Of a stretch of DNA of 42,964 nt, positions 11,146 through 19,845 are shown piece by piece. The stretch is from Candidatus Paceibacterota bacterium. Lineage in GTDB: Bacteria > Patescibacteriota > Minisyncoccia > Phycocordibacterales > CAJBRS01. The stretch lies in the NCBI GenBank assembly GCA_035652395.1, contig DASRDX010000009.1, positions 419,739 to 462,702 of the forward strand, given 5' to 3'. The notes under the pieces were generated by a model that was not told the origin of the DNA, ran no database searches, and saw only the letters and a program-made list of their open reading frames with translations. The position numbers and the translations under genes are program-made. Within the stretch, counting starts at the first letter, position 1. The number at the start of each line of letters is the position of its first letter.

Positions 11146-13389
11146 CTACTTAATAGGCAACGGATTCTTCCCTGCCCTAATCTGGCTAATATAGCCATCA
11201 AGCTGGCTAAGATATTCCGGATGAACTTTCTCCAACTTTTGAATCTCTAAAATAGCGGCATTGGACTGGCCCATTACCATGTAGAAACCGGCTGCTCCTA
11301 AATAATTCTGCGGATCACTGGAACTTGCTGCCTGTCGAGCGTGATAAATATCGATTGCGCTCTGATATTGTTTGGCTATGAAGTAGGCTTTCAATAATCG
11401 GTCATCATTTAAAACTGTCATGTCAGCGCCCTGAAGAAGGTTTTTAGCTTCGGCGAAATGCCCGGTATAGATAAGAGTCATGGCGTAAGTGGTATGCGCC
11501 TCATCATATGAAGGAGCCGAGTCATAGGCTTTCTTTAAAATATTTAAAGAGTCATTGTTATCTCCTTGAGCCAAATAATTTAAACCCAATTCAAACATAA
11601 TTGACTGCTTGGCTGGAGACAAGGACAGAGCCTTCACCAGATATCCATTAGCTTTCTTAAGCGAGTCTTGATCTCCAACGTGATCTAGGGCATAGCCGTA
11701 AAAAAGAAAGTATCGAGCGTCATTGGGTGTCCGTTTCAGCTGATCATCCATTTGATTTTCGGCGAAAGTAATGATTTTGGTTTTTGTACCAACATCTAAA
11801 TTTTGATCCGAAGCAACGGCTGGCAGAACTAAAAGTATTTGCTCGCGAGCTTCAGCTGAACCAAAAGTGTGTGGGATAAGAGCTCTCTGGAAATCTGAAT
11901 AGATGGCGCCGACATTACCTGACTGTTCATCAAGCAAGGCTTGAATAAGAGCGGCGGAAGCAACGTAAGGGCGATAGACTCCAAACCACAGAGCGCAGAT
12001 CGCCACAATGACAACAATTGGAGCCAGAGCAAAGTTGGCGACATCAGGATGAATAGTCCGATGATTTCTAACGGCATGAATGTGTTCAAACTGCACTCGA
12101 TTAATGTAAGCCATCATACTGAAGAAGAGAATGTAACTCGTTATGCTGTCGAAGACGAAGAAGTTGTGAATGAAATAGGCGATCAAGAGACCCGTTAAGA
12201 TGGCTTTCTCTTCCAAATTAAAATCGCTATTTCTTTTCTTCCACAAGGCATAAATTAGGATGCCGAACATAGCTAAATATGAAAGCAGGCCAAGAATACC
12301 GCCTTGCGTCAGCCAATCTAGAAATACATTGTGGGCTCGGTCAAACCATTGCTCCTGCCCATACATGGCCGGTGTGTAATAAAAATTGAAAATATAGTTG
12401 AAATTTTCCTGCCCCCAACCAAGAATTGGCCGTGCCTCAAAACCTTTGAGAGCCGCTCCCCAAATAAGCAGACGTCCACCTCCTCCAGCCCCCGATTCGG
12501 CATATTCTTTGATATGACCGGTTAAGAGAGCGTCCACCGGCTCGGTTAAGCGAGAAAATGATGAGTGATTCTTTATTAAAGGAGTGTTCTGAAAAGCTAC
12601 AATGAAAACCAGAGCCACAACTATTAATCCCAAAAGAGAGCGGCCGGCATATCGAATAACTTTTTCTTCCTTTTTAGAGAAAGCAAAAACTATGGCAATT
12701 AAAACAAAACCACCTCCTACTCCCAACAAGGCACTTCGCGTACCAGTTAAAAGTAGAATGTAGAAATCGAAGATAATAGCTAGAACATATCCCCCACTGA
12801 TCCATTTCCAATTTGCACTTCGGCTTCTCACGGCACGCATCATATAAATGAGCAGCAAGAAGATATTGAAAATCATCAGAGCGCCAAGGTAGGTGGAATT
12901 ACCAAGAGTGGCATCTATTCGTTCTATGCCACTATGAAAATGCTGGTAGAGTCCGACAAAACCAAGAACAATTCCAATTGCAAAGATGAGGTGAAAAAGA
13001 CGATTCCACAATTTCCGACTGTTTAAAAGCGAGCTGGCTACGAAAAATAGAGCCCAAAGATGGAGAAAGGTAATGTAACCTTCCATTCGCTCAAAGTTAC
13101 TCCAGAAACTTTTGTAAAAATTTTCACCAAAAAGATCGGCAAAAAACATGATGACCATGAAAAGGCTGACGGCGATAACAATCGGGCTTCGCCAACGTGG
13201 TCGGTAATTAGTATCTCGAAAAGCTAAGATGGCCCAACAGACGAAAGCAATTTCCACTAAAAGCCTGAAAATAAAATTTTTGCCGGTAATGTACGGGAAA
13301 AAGAGCGAAGTGCTAACAATCAGGGCAAGAAGCGGCAGCAAAAAGAGACACGAAATGCCAATATATCGGAGAGTTTTGTTCAGAGCCAT
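11146..13389 (-). CDS. O-antigen ligase-like membrane protein (Wzy_C) with TPR domain
   Basis: 747 aa. The first ~440 residues contain about ten to twelve membrane helices with the Wzy_C core: a large loop with the RLLIWGAALKGFEARPILGWGQENF segment and the conserved FDRAHNVFLDWLTQGGILGLL motif. The C-terminal ~300 residues are soluble TPR-like helices (for example AKQSIMFELGLNYLAQGDNNDSLNILKKAY). Family members polymerise or transfer lipid-linked glycans, or glycosylate proteins, on the outer face of the membrane; the TPR part may bind the acceptor. It is divergent from the glycan operon, with start codons only 20 bp apart, and has TGC-TATATT 7 nt before its ATG. Confidence 0.85.
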   Translation of the reverse strand: MALNKTLRYIGISCLFLLPLLALIVSTSLFFPYITGKNFIFRLLVEIAFVCWAILAFRDTNYRPRWRSPIVIAVSLFMVIMFFADLFGENFYKSFWSNFERMEGYITFLHLWALFFVASSLLNSRKLWNRLFHLIFAIGIVLGFVGLYQHFHSGIERIDATLGNSTYLGALMIFNIFLLLIYMMRAVRSRSANWKWISGGYVLAIIFDFYILLLTGTRSALLGVGGGFVLIAIVFAFSKKEEKVIRYAGRSLLGLIVVALVFIVAFQNTPLIKNHSSFSRLTEPVDALLTGHIKEYAESGAGGGGRLLIWGAALKGFEARPILGWGQENFNYIFNFYYTPAMYGQEQWFDRAHNVFLDWLTQGGILGLLSYLAMFGILIYALWKKRNSDFNLEEKAILTGLLIAYFIHNFFVFDSITSYILFFSMMAYINRVQFEHIHAVRNHRTIHPDVANFALAPIVVIVAICALWFGVYRPYVASAALIQALLDEQSGNVGAIYSDFQRALIPHTFGSAEAREQILLVLPAVASDQNLDVGTKTKIITFAENQMDDQLKRTPNDARYFLFYGYALDHVGDQDSLKKANGYLVKALSLSPAKQSIMFELGLNYLAQGDNNDSLNILKKAYDSAPSYDEAHTTYAMTLIYTGHFAEAKNLLQGADMTVLNDDRLLKAYFIAKQYQSAIDIYHARQAASSSDPQNYLGAAGFYMVMGQSNAAILEIQKLEKVHPEYLSQLDGYISQIRAGKNPLPIK

Positions 13390-13409
13390 GTGCTAAAATA
13401 TAGCATAAG
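13390..13409. promoter_or_regulatory. Overlapping divergent leaderless promoters
   Basis: Only 20 bp separate the two divergent start codons. On the minus strand TATATT (13397-13402) precedes the ligase ATG by 7 nt. On the plus strand TAAAAT (13394-13399) precedes the epimerase ATG by 10 nt. Both transcripts must begin at or almost at the start codon, and their RNA polymerases would compete. Confidence 0.6.
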
Positions 13410-14489
13410 ATGGCTCAAACTAAAACTATTTTAATCACCGGCGGTGCTGGATTTATCGGTTCCCATCTTGCTCTGACGCTAAAAAAAATTAACCCTCAAA
13501 ATGAGATCATTTCTCTGGATAATTTCAGCCGAAACGGATCAAGATTAAACATTCCAAAATTAGAAGCGGCAAGAGTTAGGGTTTTGGAAGAAGATGTTAG
13601 AAATCGGGAAGCAATTCTTTCCCTGAAAAATATTAATTTAATAATTGATTGTGCGGCAGAACCCTCGGTAATGGCTGGTCGCGATGAGAAGGTCTTAGAA
13701 ATAGTTGACATCAATCTTAATGGAACCATGAATTCTCTGGAATTGGCCCGACAACAAAAAGCCGATTTCATATTTTTATCCACCAGCCGAGTCTACCCTA
13801 TTGAAACAATCGATGATCTTAAGGTTGAAGAGACGGAGACTCGTTTTAATTTAAAACCTGATCAAAAGATTACCGGCGTCTCGAAGAATGGAATTAATGA
13901 AGACTTTCCGTTACAACCTGAAAAGAACCGCACCCTCTATGGTGCCACTAAACTGGCGGCGGAATTTTTAATCAGAGAATACGCCACAAATTTCGGAATT
14001 AAAACCGTTATTAACCGCTGCGGCCTAATCAGCGGAGCGGGTCAGTTCGGTAAAAGTGACCAAGGTGTCGTGGCGCTGTGGGTAGCCTCCCATTATTTCG
14101 GAAAACCTCTTTCATATATTGGTTATGGCGGAACCGGCAAACAGACGCGGGACATTCTTCATGTAGAAGATCTATCAGAGGCCATAGACTGGCAAATCAG
14201 AAATCTAGAAAAAAGTAATGGCCAAATCTTTAACCTAGGCGGTGGCTTAAAAAATAGTTTGTCTTTAAGAGAAATGACCAATATTTGCCAAGAGATAACT
14301 GGTCGGAAAGTTTCCATATCACCTGTTAAAGATGGGCGGGCGGGCGATATTAAAATATATATTACTGACTATAGTAAATTCAAAACTCTTTCGGGATGGG
14401 AACCGAAGAGAACGGCAAAAAAGACGGTGACTGACCTTTTTAAATGGATTTCGGAAAATAAGAATGAGCTTGAAAAGGTTTTAACTTAA
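13410..14489 (+). CDS. NAD-dependent sugar epimerase, CDP-paratose 2-epimerase-like (SDR)
   Basis: 359 aa extended SDR. The NAD-binding motif is TGGAGFIGSH (9-18). CAAEPSV, STSRVYPI, ITGVSKNGINEDFPL, LYGATKLAAEF (catalytic Tyr/Lys) and INRCG-ISGAGQFGKSDQGV match the CDP-paratose (CDP-tyvelose) 2-epimerase subfamily closely. It probably makes a nucleotide sugar for the surface glycan; whether the substrate is CDP-paratose is inferred from family only. First gene of the plus-strand operon, 3 nt before the next gene. Confidence 0.85.
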   Translation: MAQTKTILITGGAGFIGSHLALTLKKINPQNEIISLDNFSRNGSRLNIPKLEAARVRVLEEDVRNREAILSLKNINLIIDCAAEPSVMAGRDEKVLEIVDINLNGTMNSLELARQQKADFIFLSTSRVYPIETIDDLKVEETETRFNLKPDQKITGVSKNGINEDFPLQPEKNRTLYGATKLAAEFLIREYATNFGIKTVINRCGLISGAGQFGKSDQGVVALWVASHYFGKPLSYIGYGGTGKQTRDILHVEDLSEAIDWQIRNLEKSNGQIFNLGGGLKNSLSLREMTNICQEITGRKVSISPVKDGRAGDIKIYITDYSKFKTLSGWEPKRTAKKTVTDLFKWISENKNELEKVLT

Positions 14490-14492
14490 ATT

Positions 14493-15335
14493 ATGTCTCG
14501 ATACCCCACCTTAAAACTGAGAGAAAGAGAGATCCCTAACTATGAAATCTTTCAATGGGATATTGAAGATAATCTGCCACAAATCATTGGTGGGAAGAGG
14601 TCAAACGTTATTGTTGTGGGTGCATGGCGAGGCGAGGAGATAATTTCTTTCCTTAAATGGCCCAATCCAAACATTTGGGCGTTTGAACCCAATCCTCACA
14701 ACTTTCATTATCTTAAAGAAAATTATAAAAAGAATAAGGAGGTCCACTGTTTTAATTGGGCTTGTGGAGAGACGAACGGTGTAACTAATCTATATGAAGC
14801 TAATATTACCGGTAATGATTCCCTGCTCGAGATTAGAGAAAGTGAAAGAATAAAAATCAAAAAAATACATAAAGTGGAGGTGCGGAGGCTAGATAGCATT
14901 GAGAGTCTTGCTGGGAGGGATTTTGATCTACTCTGGATTGACGCGCAGGGATTTGAGCTTCCGATTCTCAAAGGAGCGGGATCCTTATTGAATCAGACAA
15001 AAGCCCTTTTTTTGGAGTTGAATGAAGACGACAGAACTTACAAAGAATCCACGCGGGCCCTAGATTTAGAGACATTTTTAAAGGAAAAAGGATTTTATAA
15101 TGCCCATCAGGAAAAACACGATGAAACCGGAAGCGGCCTGGCCCTTTTCTTAAGACATGAGATAAAAACTACTTTTTTTGACCAGCAAAATATTGATTTG
15201 AGAATAAAATCTTTAATCGAGAACCGTAGACAATTTATCTTTATTCCGACCAACCCATTTTTTAGATTTCTGCGTAAGTTACTTCCGGAGAAGATAAAAA
15301 ACAAAATAAAAAGACACCTTAAAAAAACTCATTAG
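14493..15335 (+). CDS. FkbM family methyltransferase
   Basis: 280 aa. The SAM-binding region NVIVVGAWRGEEIISFL (38-54) is followed by FEPNPHNFHYLKENY, HCFNWACGE, VRRLDSI and the family hallmark DLLWIDAQGFELPILKGAGSLL. FkbM enzymes O-methylate sugars or other polyketide/glycan hydroxyls, which fits the glycan locus. The basic C-terminal tail may contact membrane. Its end overlaps by 4 nt the convergent gene at 15332. Confidence 0.9.
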   Translation: MSRYPTLKLREREIPNYEIFQWDIEDNLPQIIGGKRSNVIVVGAWRGEEIISFLKWPNPNIWAFEPNPHNFHYLKENYKKNKEVHCFNWACGETNGVTNLYEANITGNDSLLEIRESERIKIKKIHKVEVRRLDSIESLAGRDFDLLWIDAQGFELPILKGAGSLLNQTKALFLELNEDDRTYKESTRALDLETFLKEKGFYNAHQEKHDETGSGLALFLRHEIKTTFFDQQNIDLRIKSLIENRRQFIFIPTNPFFRFLRKLLPEKIKNKIKRHLKKTH

Positions 15336-16255
15336 GATTTTTGGTAATACACCCTGATAAAGTGGTTCAGAATTCTTCTAATTAGCCAGAAAGGATACCT
15401 AACTATGGCATAAAGCCACCAATAAATTGGATCGATGTAGCTTTTCCGGTGAGGAGCAAGCAGATCTATATTGATCCACTTATCGCCATTCAAAACATTC
15501 TCAATATTGTATTTTCTGGCCCGGAATAAATACAAGAAATCCACCTTTCGATAAGATCCGTAACGTAATTCCACTACCGTTCGTTCAATTTTTGACAAAG
15601 ATCCTTTGCCGGTTGAAATTCCGCCGCCAATATCCAAATAATAGCCGAGCTGGCCCTGACATTTGACTCCGTCGAATTCGGTTGACATTCTGGCCGAGAA
15701 ATCAAAATCCGCGGCCGAAAAATATTGCTCGTCAAAGTAGCCGATTTTTTCATTCACTTCTTTGCGCCACATATAATAAGGGCCGAGCGGCATGCTTCTA
15801 ATGAATTCCCTCTTATCGAATTCCGGCAAAGTAATATTTCGTCCGGTTTTTTTCTGCCATTCGTTCACCATAATGAAATCTCCATAAGTAAAAGCTGCTT
15901 CCGGATGAGCATCCAAGGCTGATTCTTCTAGAGTCAGGGACTCCGGCGTTCTTAAATCATCTATATTCCAGATGCAAAGATACTTTCCTTTGGCCGCATA
16001 GATACCGCGATTCATGGCTGCCGCTACATTCTCGTTGGGTCCCACAACATAATTCAATAGGCCCGGATTTTTAACTTGAAAATCAGCCACCATTTTCTTT
16101 TCTCTTTCATTGGGATTGTAATGAACCAGCACCACTTCTACTCTTTCTCGGTTAGTCTGAGCGGCCAGAGAATCCAGAAAAGCCGGCAGGAGTTTCTCCC
16201 CGTTTTTATAACAAGTGGTTATGGCGCTAATTTTAATTTCCCTATCATTTTTCAT
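15332..16255 (-). CDS. Glycosyltransferase family 2
   Basis: 307 aa. GT-A fold start KISAITTCYKNGEKLLPAFLDSLAAQTN, then NENVAAAMNRGIYAAKGKYLCIWNIDDLRTPESL, where NIDD holds the metal-binding DxD-type acids. It ends with basic and aromatic residues (WWLYAIVRYPFWLIRRILNHFIRVYY), a likely membrane-associating tail. It is the only gene on the opposite strand within the operon. The donor sugar cannot be deduced. Confidence 0.88.
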   Translation of the reverse strand: MKNDREIKISAITTCYKNGEKLLPAFLDSLAAQTNRERVEVVLVHYNPNEREKKMVADFQVKNPGLLNYVVGPNENVAAAMNRGIYAAKGKYLCIWNIDDLRTPESLTLEESALDAHPEAAFTYGDFIMVNEWQKKTGRNITLPEFDKREFIRSMPLGPYYMWRKEVNEKIGYFDEQYFSAADFDFSARMSTEFDGVKCQGQLGYYLDIGGGISTGKGSLSKIERTVVELRYGSYRKVDFLYLFRARKYNIENVLNGDKWINIDLLAPHRKSYIDPIYWWLYAIVRYPFWLIRRILNHFIRVYYQKS

Positions 16256-16281
16256 GCTTTTTTAATACTATACAATATTAA

Positions 16282-17229
16282 ATGCAGGGTATGAAAATCA
16301 TCGCCTTATTGCCAGTCAAAAACGAGGAATGGGTTTTGCCTTTTTATCTAAAGTCAATGCAAGAAATTGCCGATGAAATAATTGCGCTGGACGACAATTC
16401 AACTGACCAGTCACGACAGATTTTAGAATCAGCTGGTGTAAAAATAATTGAAATGAGTGAGGATGAAATATCAACCGAAAAGACGGTTAATATGTCGAGG
16501 CGCCGCAATCTTCTTCTGAGTGCCGCCCGCCAAGCGGGCGGCACTCATCTTGTTTTCCTCGATGCTGACGAAATTTTTTCCAAAAATTTTTCAAGAGATG
16601 GACGAAAAATAATTTCTGGCCTGAAGGCTGGACAAAAACTTTCGATGCGATGGGTTACTCTTTGGAAGTCAGCTCCGTACGAGAGGGTAGATGGAGCTTG
16701 GTATAATTTATATAAAGATTTTATTTTTGCCGACGATGGTCAAGCTACTTTTGAAAATAAAAACTTATCCGAAGGAAGAACTCCCGGTTCAAATGATCAG
16801 GACTTAAAGTTTCCGTCGGAAAAAGGAGTAGTCTTTCACCTTCAGTTCTTGGCTTGGAATAGAAATTTATACAAACAAGCTTGGTATCGAATGCAGGAAC
16901 TGGTGGATGGTCGAAGGAATGCCAAACGAATAAATCATACTTATTCCATCACTTTGGACTCCTCTAGAGTTAAGACAGGTCCCTTGCCAAATGTATACCA
17001 ACAAGAGTTGAGAGGAATTTCCTCCCTAACTGCTAATTATTCGGAATATAAAAAAGAGATTTTGAACTTATTCGATCAATATGGAATTCTTTTTTTTGAG
17101 CCGCTCGAAATTTGGCACATCTCTGATCTTAAAGATGAATTTCTAAAAAGGGTAGGCCGATTACCCAAAAGTCAGACATACGGTCCGATTTTAGTAAAAT
17201 TAAACGCTCTAAGACATAAGTTTAACTAG
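16282..17229 (+). CDS. Glycosyltransferase family 2
   Basis: 315 aa. MKIIALLPVKNEEWVLPFYLKSM, DEIIALDDNSTD and HLVFLDADEIF (DxD, about residues 93-95) define a GT2 enzyme. The ATG at 16282 is preceded by TACAAT at 5 nt (leaderless); the ATG at 16291 is the alternative and matches typical family starts. Codons around 16517-16547 contain a perfect 14-bp palindrome with a 3-nt loop that encodes SAARQAGGTH. Confidence 0.88.
   Translation: MQGMKIIALLPVKNEEWVLPFYLKSMQEIADEIIALDDNSTDQSRQILESAGVKIIEMSEDEISTEKTVNMSRRRNLLLSAARQAGGTHLVFLDADEIFSKNFSRDGRKIISGLKAGQKLSMRWVTLWKSAPYERVDGAWYNLYKDFIFADDGQATFENKNLSEGRTPGSNDQDLKFPSEKGVVFHLQFLAWNRNLYKQAWYRMQELVDGRRNAKRINHTYSITLDSSRVKTGPLPNVYQQELRGISSLTANYSEYKKEILNLFDQYGILFFEPLEIWHISDLKDEFLKRVGRLPKSQTYGPILVKLNALRHKFN
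16517..16547. repeat. Perfect 14-bp palindrome inside a glycosyltransferase gene
   Basis: TGAGTGCCGCCCGC-CAA-GCGGGCGGCACTCA, translated in frame without interruption. Confidence 0.85.
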
Positions 17230-17232
17230 CCA

Positions 17233-17991
17233 ATGATAAAAATTGCGGAAAAACCCATCTTGCAGATTCTTTCAGGGCTTGGTTCGGACAAGAAAATATT
17301 GGATGTGGGCGGTGCTATCGCTCCGTTCAAGCGGGCAAATTATCTTATTGATTATGTTCCCTACGAATCAATTAACTGGAGCCAGTTAAAAGGTGATGGG
17401 GAGACTTGTTTTTCCAAAGAGACCTATAAAGAATTTGATATTTGTTCCCGCGCTCCGTTTCCCTTTCCGGACAAATTTTTTGATTACAGCATCTGCTCGC
17501 ATGTGCTCGAAGATATTCGAGATCCTCTATGGGTCTGCTCGGAACTTATTAGAATTAGCAAGGCCGGGTATATTGAGATCCCTTCCAGAATATACGAAAC
17601 CACCTTCGGCCTGGAAGCTAGGGGTCTCGCCGGAGCTTCTCACCATCGCTGGATTATAGAATTAAAGGGGAACATTCTTCAATTTACGTTTAAGTTCATG
17701 CACGTTCATTCCAAGGTGGTGAATAGAAGTAGAATCAGACTTCAGAGAAATGATCCTAGCAACTATCTGCGTTTGGAATGGCAAGAGTCATTCATCTACG
17801 AGGAAAACTGGCTAAATAGCGGGCCAGAGGTGTTTGAATATTTTCTCGGACGACCCATAGATGAAAAAGAAAAATGGAAAATTTATCGAAAACTTGACCC
17901 TCGCCCTTTTCCCTTTCCGTGGCTAAGTTATCTTAAGAATACCAATTTTATTTTTTCGGCAATCTTCAAGGCATTTAAAAGAAATGATTAA
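17233..17991 (+). CDS. Methyltransferase-like protein (SAM-dependent, Methyltransf_11-like)
   Basis: 252 aa. KKILDVGGAIAPFKRANYLIDYVPYES resembles motif I plus the ribose-binding region, and DYSICSHVLEDIRDPLWVCSELIRISKAGYIEIPS the post-I/II region. A distinctive GASHHRWIIE stretch follows. Such genes are frequent in CPR glycan clusters. The stop overlaps the next start by 8 nt, so the two methyltransferases are coupled. Substrate unknown. Confidence 0.7.
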   Translation: MIKIAEKPILQILSGLGSDKKILDVGGAIAPFKRANYLIDYVPYESINWSQLKGDGETCFSKETYKEFDICSRAPFPFPDKFFDYSICSHVLEDIRDPLWVCSELIRISKAGYIEIPSRIYETTFGLEARGLAGASHHRWIIELKGNILQFTFKFMHVHSKVVNRSRIRLQRNDPSNYLRLEWQESFIYEENWLNSGPEVFEYFLGRPIDEKEKWKIYRKLDPRPFPFPWLSYLKNTNFIFSAIFKAFKRND

Positions 17992-18718
17992 AAAGGATTT
18001 GGAAAGTTATAAAGTGCATGACGTTGATTACCAGAGTGTTTTTGATTTGAAGCGATCTCTGGAGATCGTTAAAAGATATGATGAATTAGATACGTATGCT
18101 CAAAACGGTTTTAAAGCGGCCGTCGAGAGAATTGCCGGCAGTATTGACACTCATATTGACATTGGCACCGGCACGGGGTGGTTGCTTTTAAAGACTGCAC
18201 CTTTCTTTTCAAAGGTAATTGGCATTGAGCCGTCCGAGCATGCCGTTGAGACGGCCAAGGAAATAAACAAAAATTCAGCGAACGTTCAATTTATAGAAGC
18301 GGATATGATTGATGGATTGAGAAGGTTGGAAATAGAAAAACCGGTTTTTTTAACGACTGCCATTGTTCTCTCACATATTAAGGATTACTACGTTCGAGAA
18401 TTCCTGAAAGAAATTAACGTGCTGCCAACGGGCTCTGTTCTATATTTTCATGAACCCTATGATTTAAATATCCAGCAGAGACTTTGGTATATTCGCAGTA
18501 AGGAGTGGTGGGCCAGAAATCTTTCGGAATGGCAATTGGAATTCTGGGATTTGGCGGGAGAATATAAATATGGGATTTTCGGGCGAAAAGTCGGTCGAAC
18601 GGAAATAAAGAATACATATCGGATGAGATTCTACGAGAAGGTTGGTTGGTTTTTTAACGGCTTGTGGAATAAAGTTAAGCGCCTCGGTAGAGCGGTTAAA
18701 AAAATATTCAACAGATGA
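17984..18718 (+). CDS. Class I SAM-dependent methyltransferase
   Basis: 244 aa. HIDIGTGTGWLLLKTA (58-73) is motif I, VIGIEPSEHAVETAKE the ribose-binding acid, and VQFIEADMIDGL motif II; SVLYFHEPYD follows. The tail is very basic (KVKRLGRAVKKIFNR). Translationally coupled to the preceding gene. It probably modifies a sugar or lipid carrier of the glycan. Confidence 0.88.
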   Translation: MIKKDLESYKVHDVDYQSVFDLKRSLEIVKRYDELDTYAQNGFKAAVERIAGSIDTHIDIGTGTGWLLLKTAPFFSKVIGIEPSEHAVETAKEINKNSANVQFIEADMIDGLRRLEIEKPVFLTTAIVLSHIKDYYVREFLKEINVLPTGSVLYFHEPYDLNIQQRLWYIRSKEWWARNLSEWQLEFWDLAGEYKYGIFGRKVGRTEIKNTYRMRFYEKVGWFFNGLWNKVKRLGRAVKKIFNR

Positions 18719-18733
18719 TAGACTAAAACGAAT

Positions 18734-19843
18734 ATGAGCCCCAATAAAGATTTTTGGTTCGGCAAGCGTGTATTGGTAACGGGTGGAGAAGGCTTTGCCG
18801 CTTCGCATCTTATAAAAGAACTCTTGAAAAAAGAGGCAGTGGTAGTAACAACCATTAGACATAATCGGCCGCTCCGAACTCTAAAATTGCTTTCTAATGA
18901 TGACGCTTCGCCGGATATTGAGAATTGTGATCTTCTTAATTATCAGGAGATTAGGCGGATATGTGATCGCCACCAAATAGACACTATCTATCATTTGGCG
19001 GCCACAGCTATTGTTAGTGACGCAGCTAACTCCCCTCTTTCGACGGCGGAAAATAACATTATTCCCACTCTTAATCTTTTAGAGGTCGCCAGGATCAATA
19101 ACATTCCTAGGGTTATTGTCGCCTCGACCGATAAATCCTACGGCGACCACGCCACGGATAAATTAGAGCCGTTGCCTTATAAAGAAGGATATACACTGCG
19201 GGGCCTTGATGTATACAGTGCTTCAAAAGTCTCGACTGACATGCTGGCTCAAATGTATGTATTTCAATTCAATCTGCCGGTGGCCATCAGTCGGGCCTGT
19301 AACTTTTTCGGTCCCGGAGATCTGAATTTCACTCGGCTGATTCCTCGAACCATCATGAGGCTTCTGGCCGGCCAAGCTCCGGTTATTAATCTTGGAAATG
19401 AAAAAGTTTTAAGAGAGTACATGTATGTTGACGATATCATCTCCGCTTATTTAATTCTGGGAGAAAGACTCGCAGACTATTACGGGCCCAACCAAAGCAA
19501 TATTCCAAAAAGCGGGCACACTATCTATGGCTGGCCGGCTTTCAACTTTGGCTCTTATACTAAAGAGGAAACGACTCATCTTGAAAAATGCACGAAGATC
19601 AGAAGTGTTCAGGAAGTTATTAGTCTGTTAGCGGCAAAAATAACTAACATTAAACCGGTAACCATAGAAAAGCCGGCCAATTTCATCGAAATTCCGGATC
19701 AATATCTTGATTCTTCGAAAATCAGAGGGCTCGGATTTAAACCAAAAGTGGAATTTGAGGAAGCGATTGATCTAACTCTGGCATGGTATAAGAAAAATTA
19801 TTCACTCTTGGAGAAAAATGCCTACAAATATCTAAATGATTAG
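18734..19843 (+). CDS. NAD-dependent dehydratase, CDP-glucose/GDP-mannose 4,6-dehydratase-like (SDR)
   Basis: 369 aa extended SDR. The cofactor motif is TGGEGFAASH (unusual Ala-Ala in place of I/V-G), with NCDLLNY, YHLAATAIVSDA, ASTDKSYGD and catalytic YSASK. The TDKSYG and GLDVYSASK context is closest to CDP-glucose 4,6-dehydratase (RfbG). It would make a 4-keto-6-deoxy nucleotide sugar, consistent with the RfbE-like epimerase at 13410 and the fucosyltransferase downstream. Exact substrate is inferred. Confidence 0.82.
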   Translation: MSPNKDFWFGKRVLVTGGEGFAASHLIKELLKKEAVVVTTIRHNRPLRTLKLLSNDDASPDIENCDLLNYQEIRRICDRHQIDTIYHLAATAIVSDAANSPLSTAENNIIPTLNLLEVARINNIPRVIVASTDKSYGDHATDKLEPLPYKEGYTLRGLDVYSASKVSTDMLAQMYVFQFNLPVAISRACNFFGPGDLNFTRLIPRTIMRLLAGQAPVINLGNEKVLREYMYVDDIISAYLILGERLADYYGPNQSNIPKSGHTIYGWPAFNFGSYTKEETTHLEKCTKIRSVQEVISLLAAKITNIKPVTIEKPANFIEIPDQYLDSSKIRGLGFKPKVEFEEAIDLTLAWYKKNYSLLEKNAYKYLND

Positions 19844-19845
19844 GG

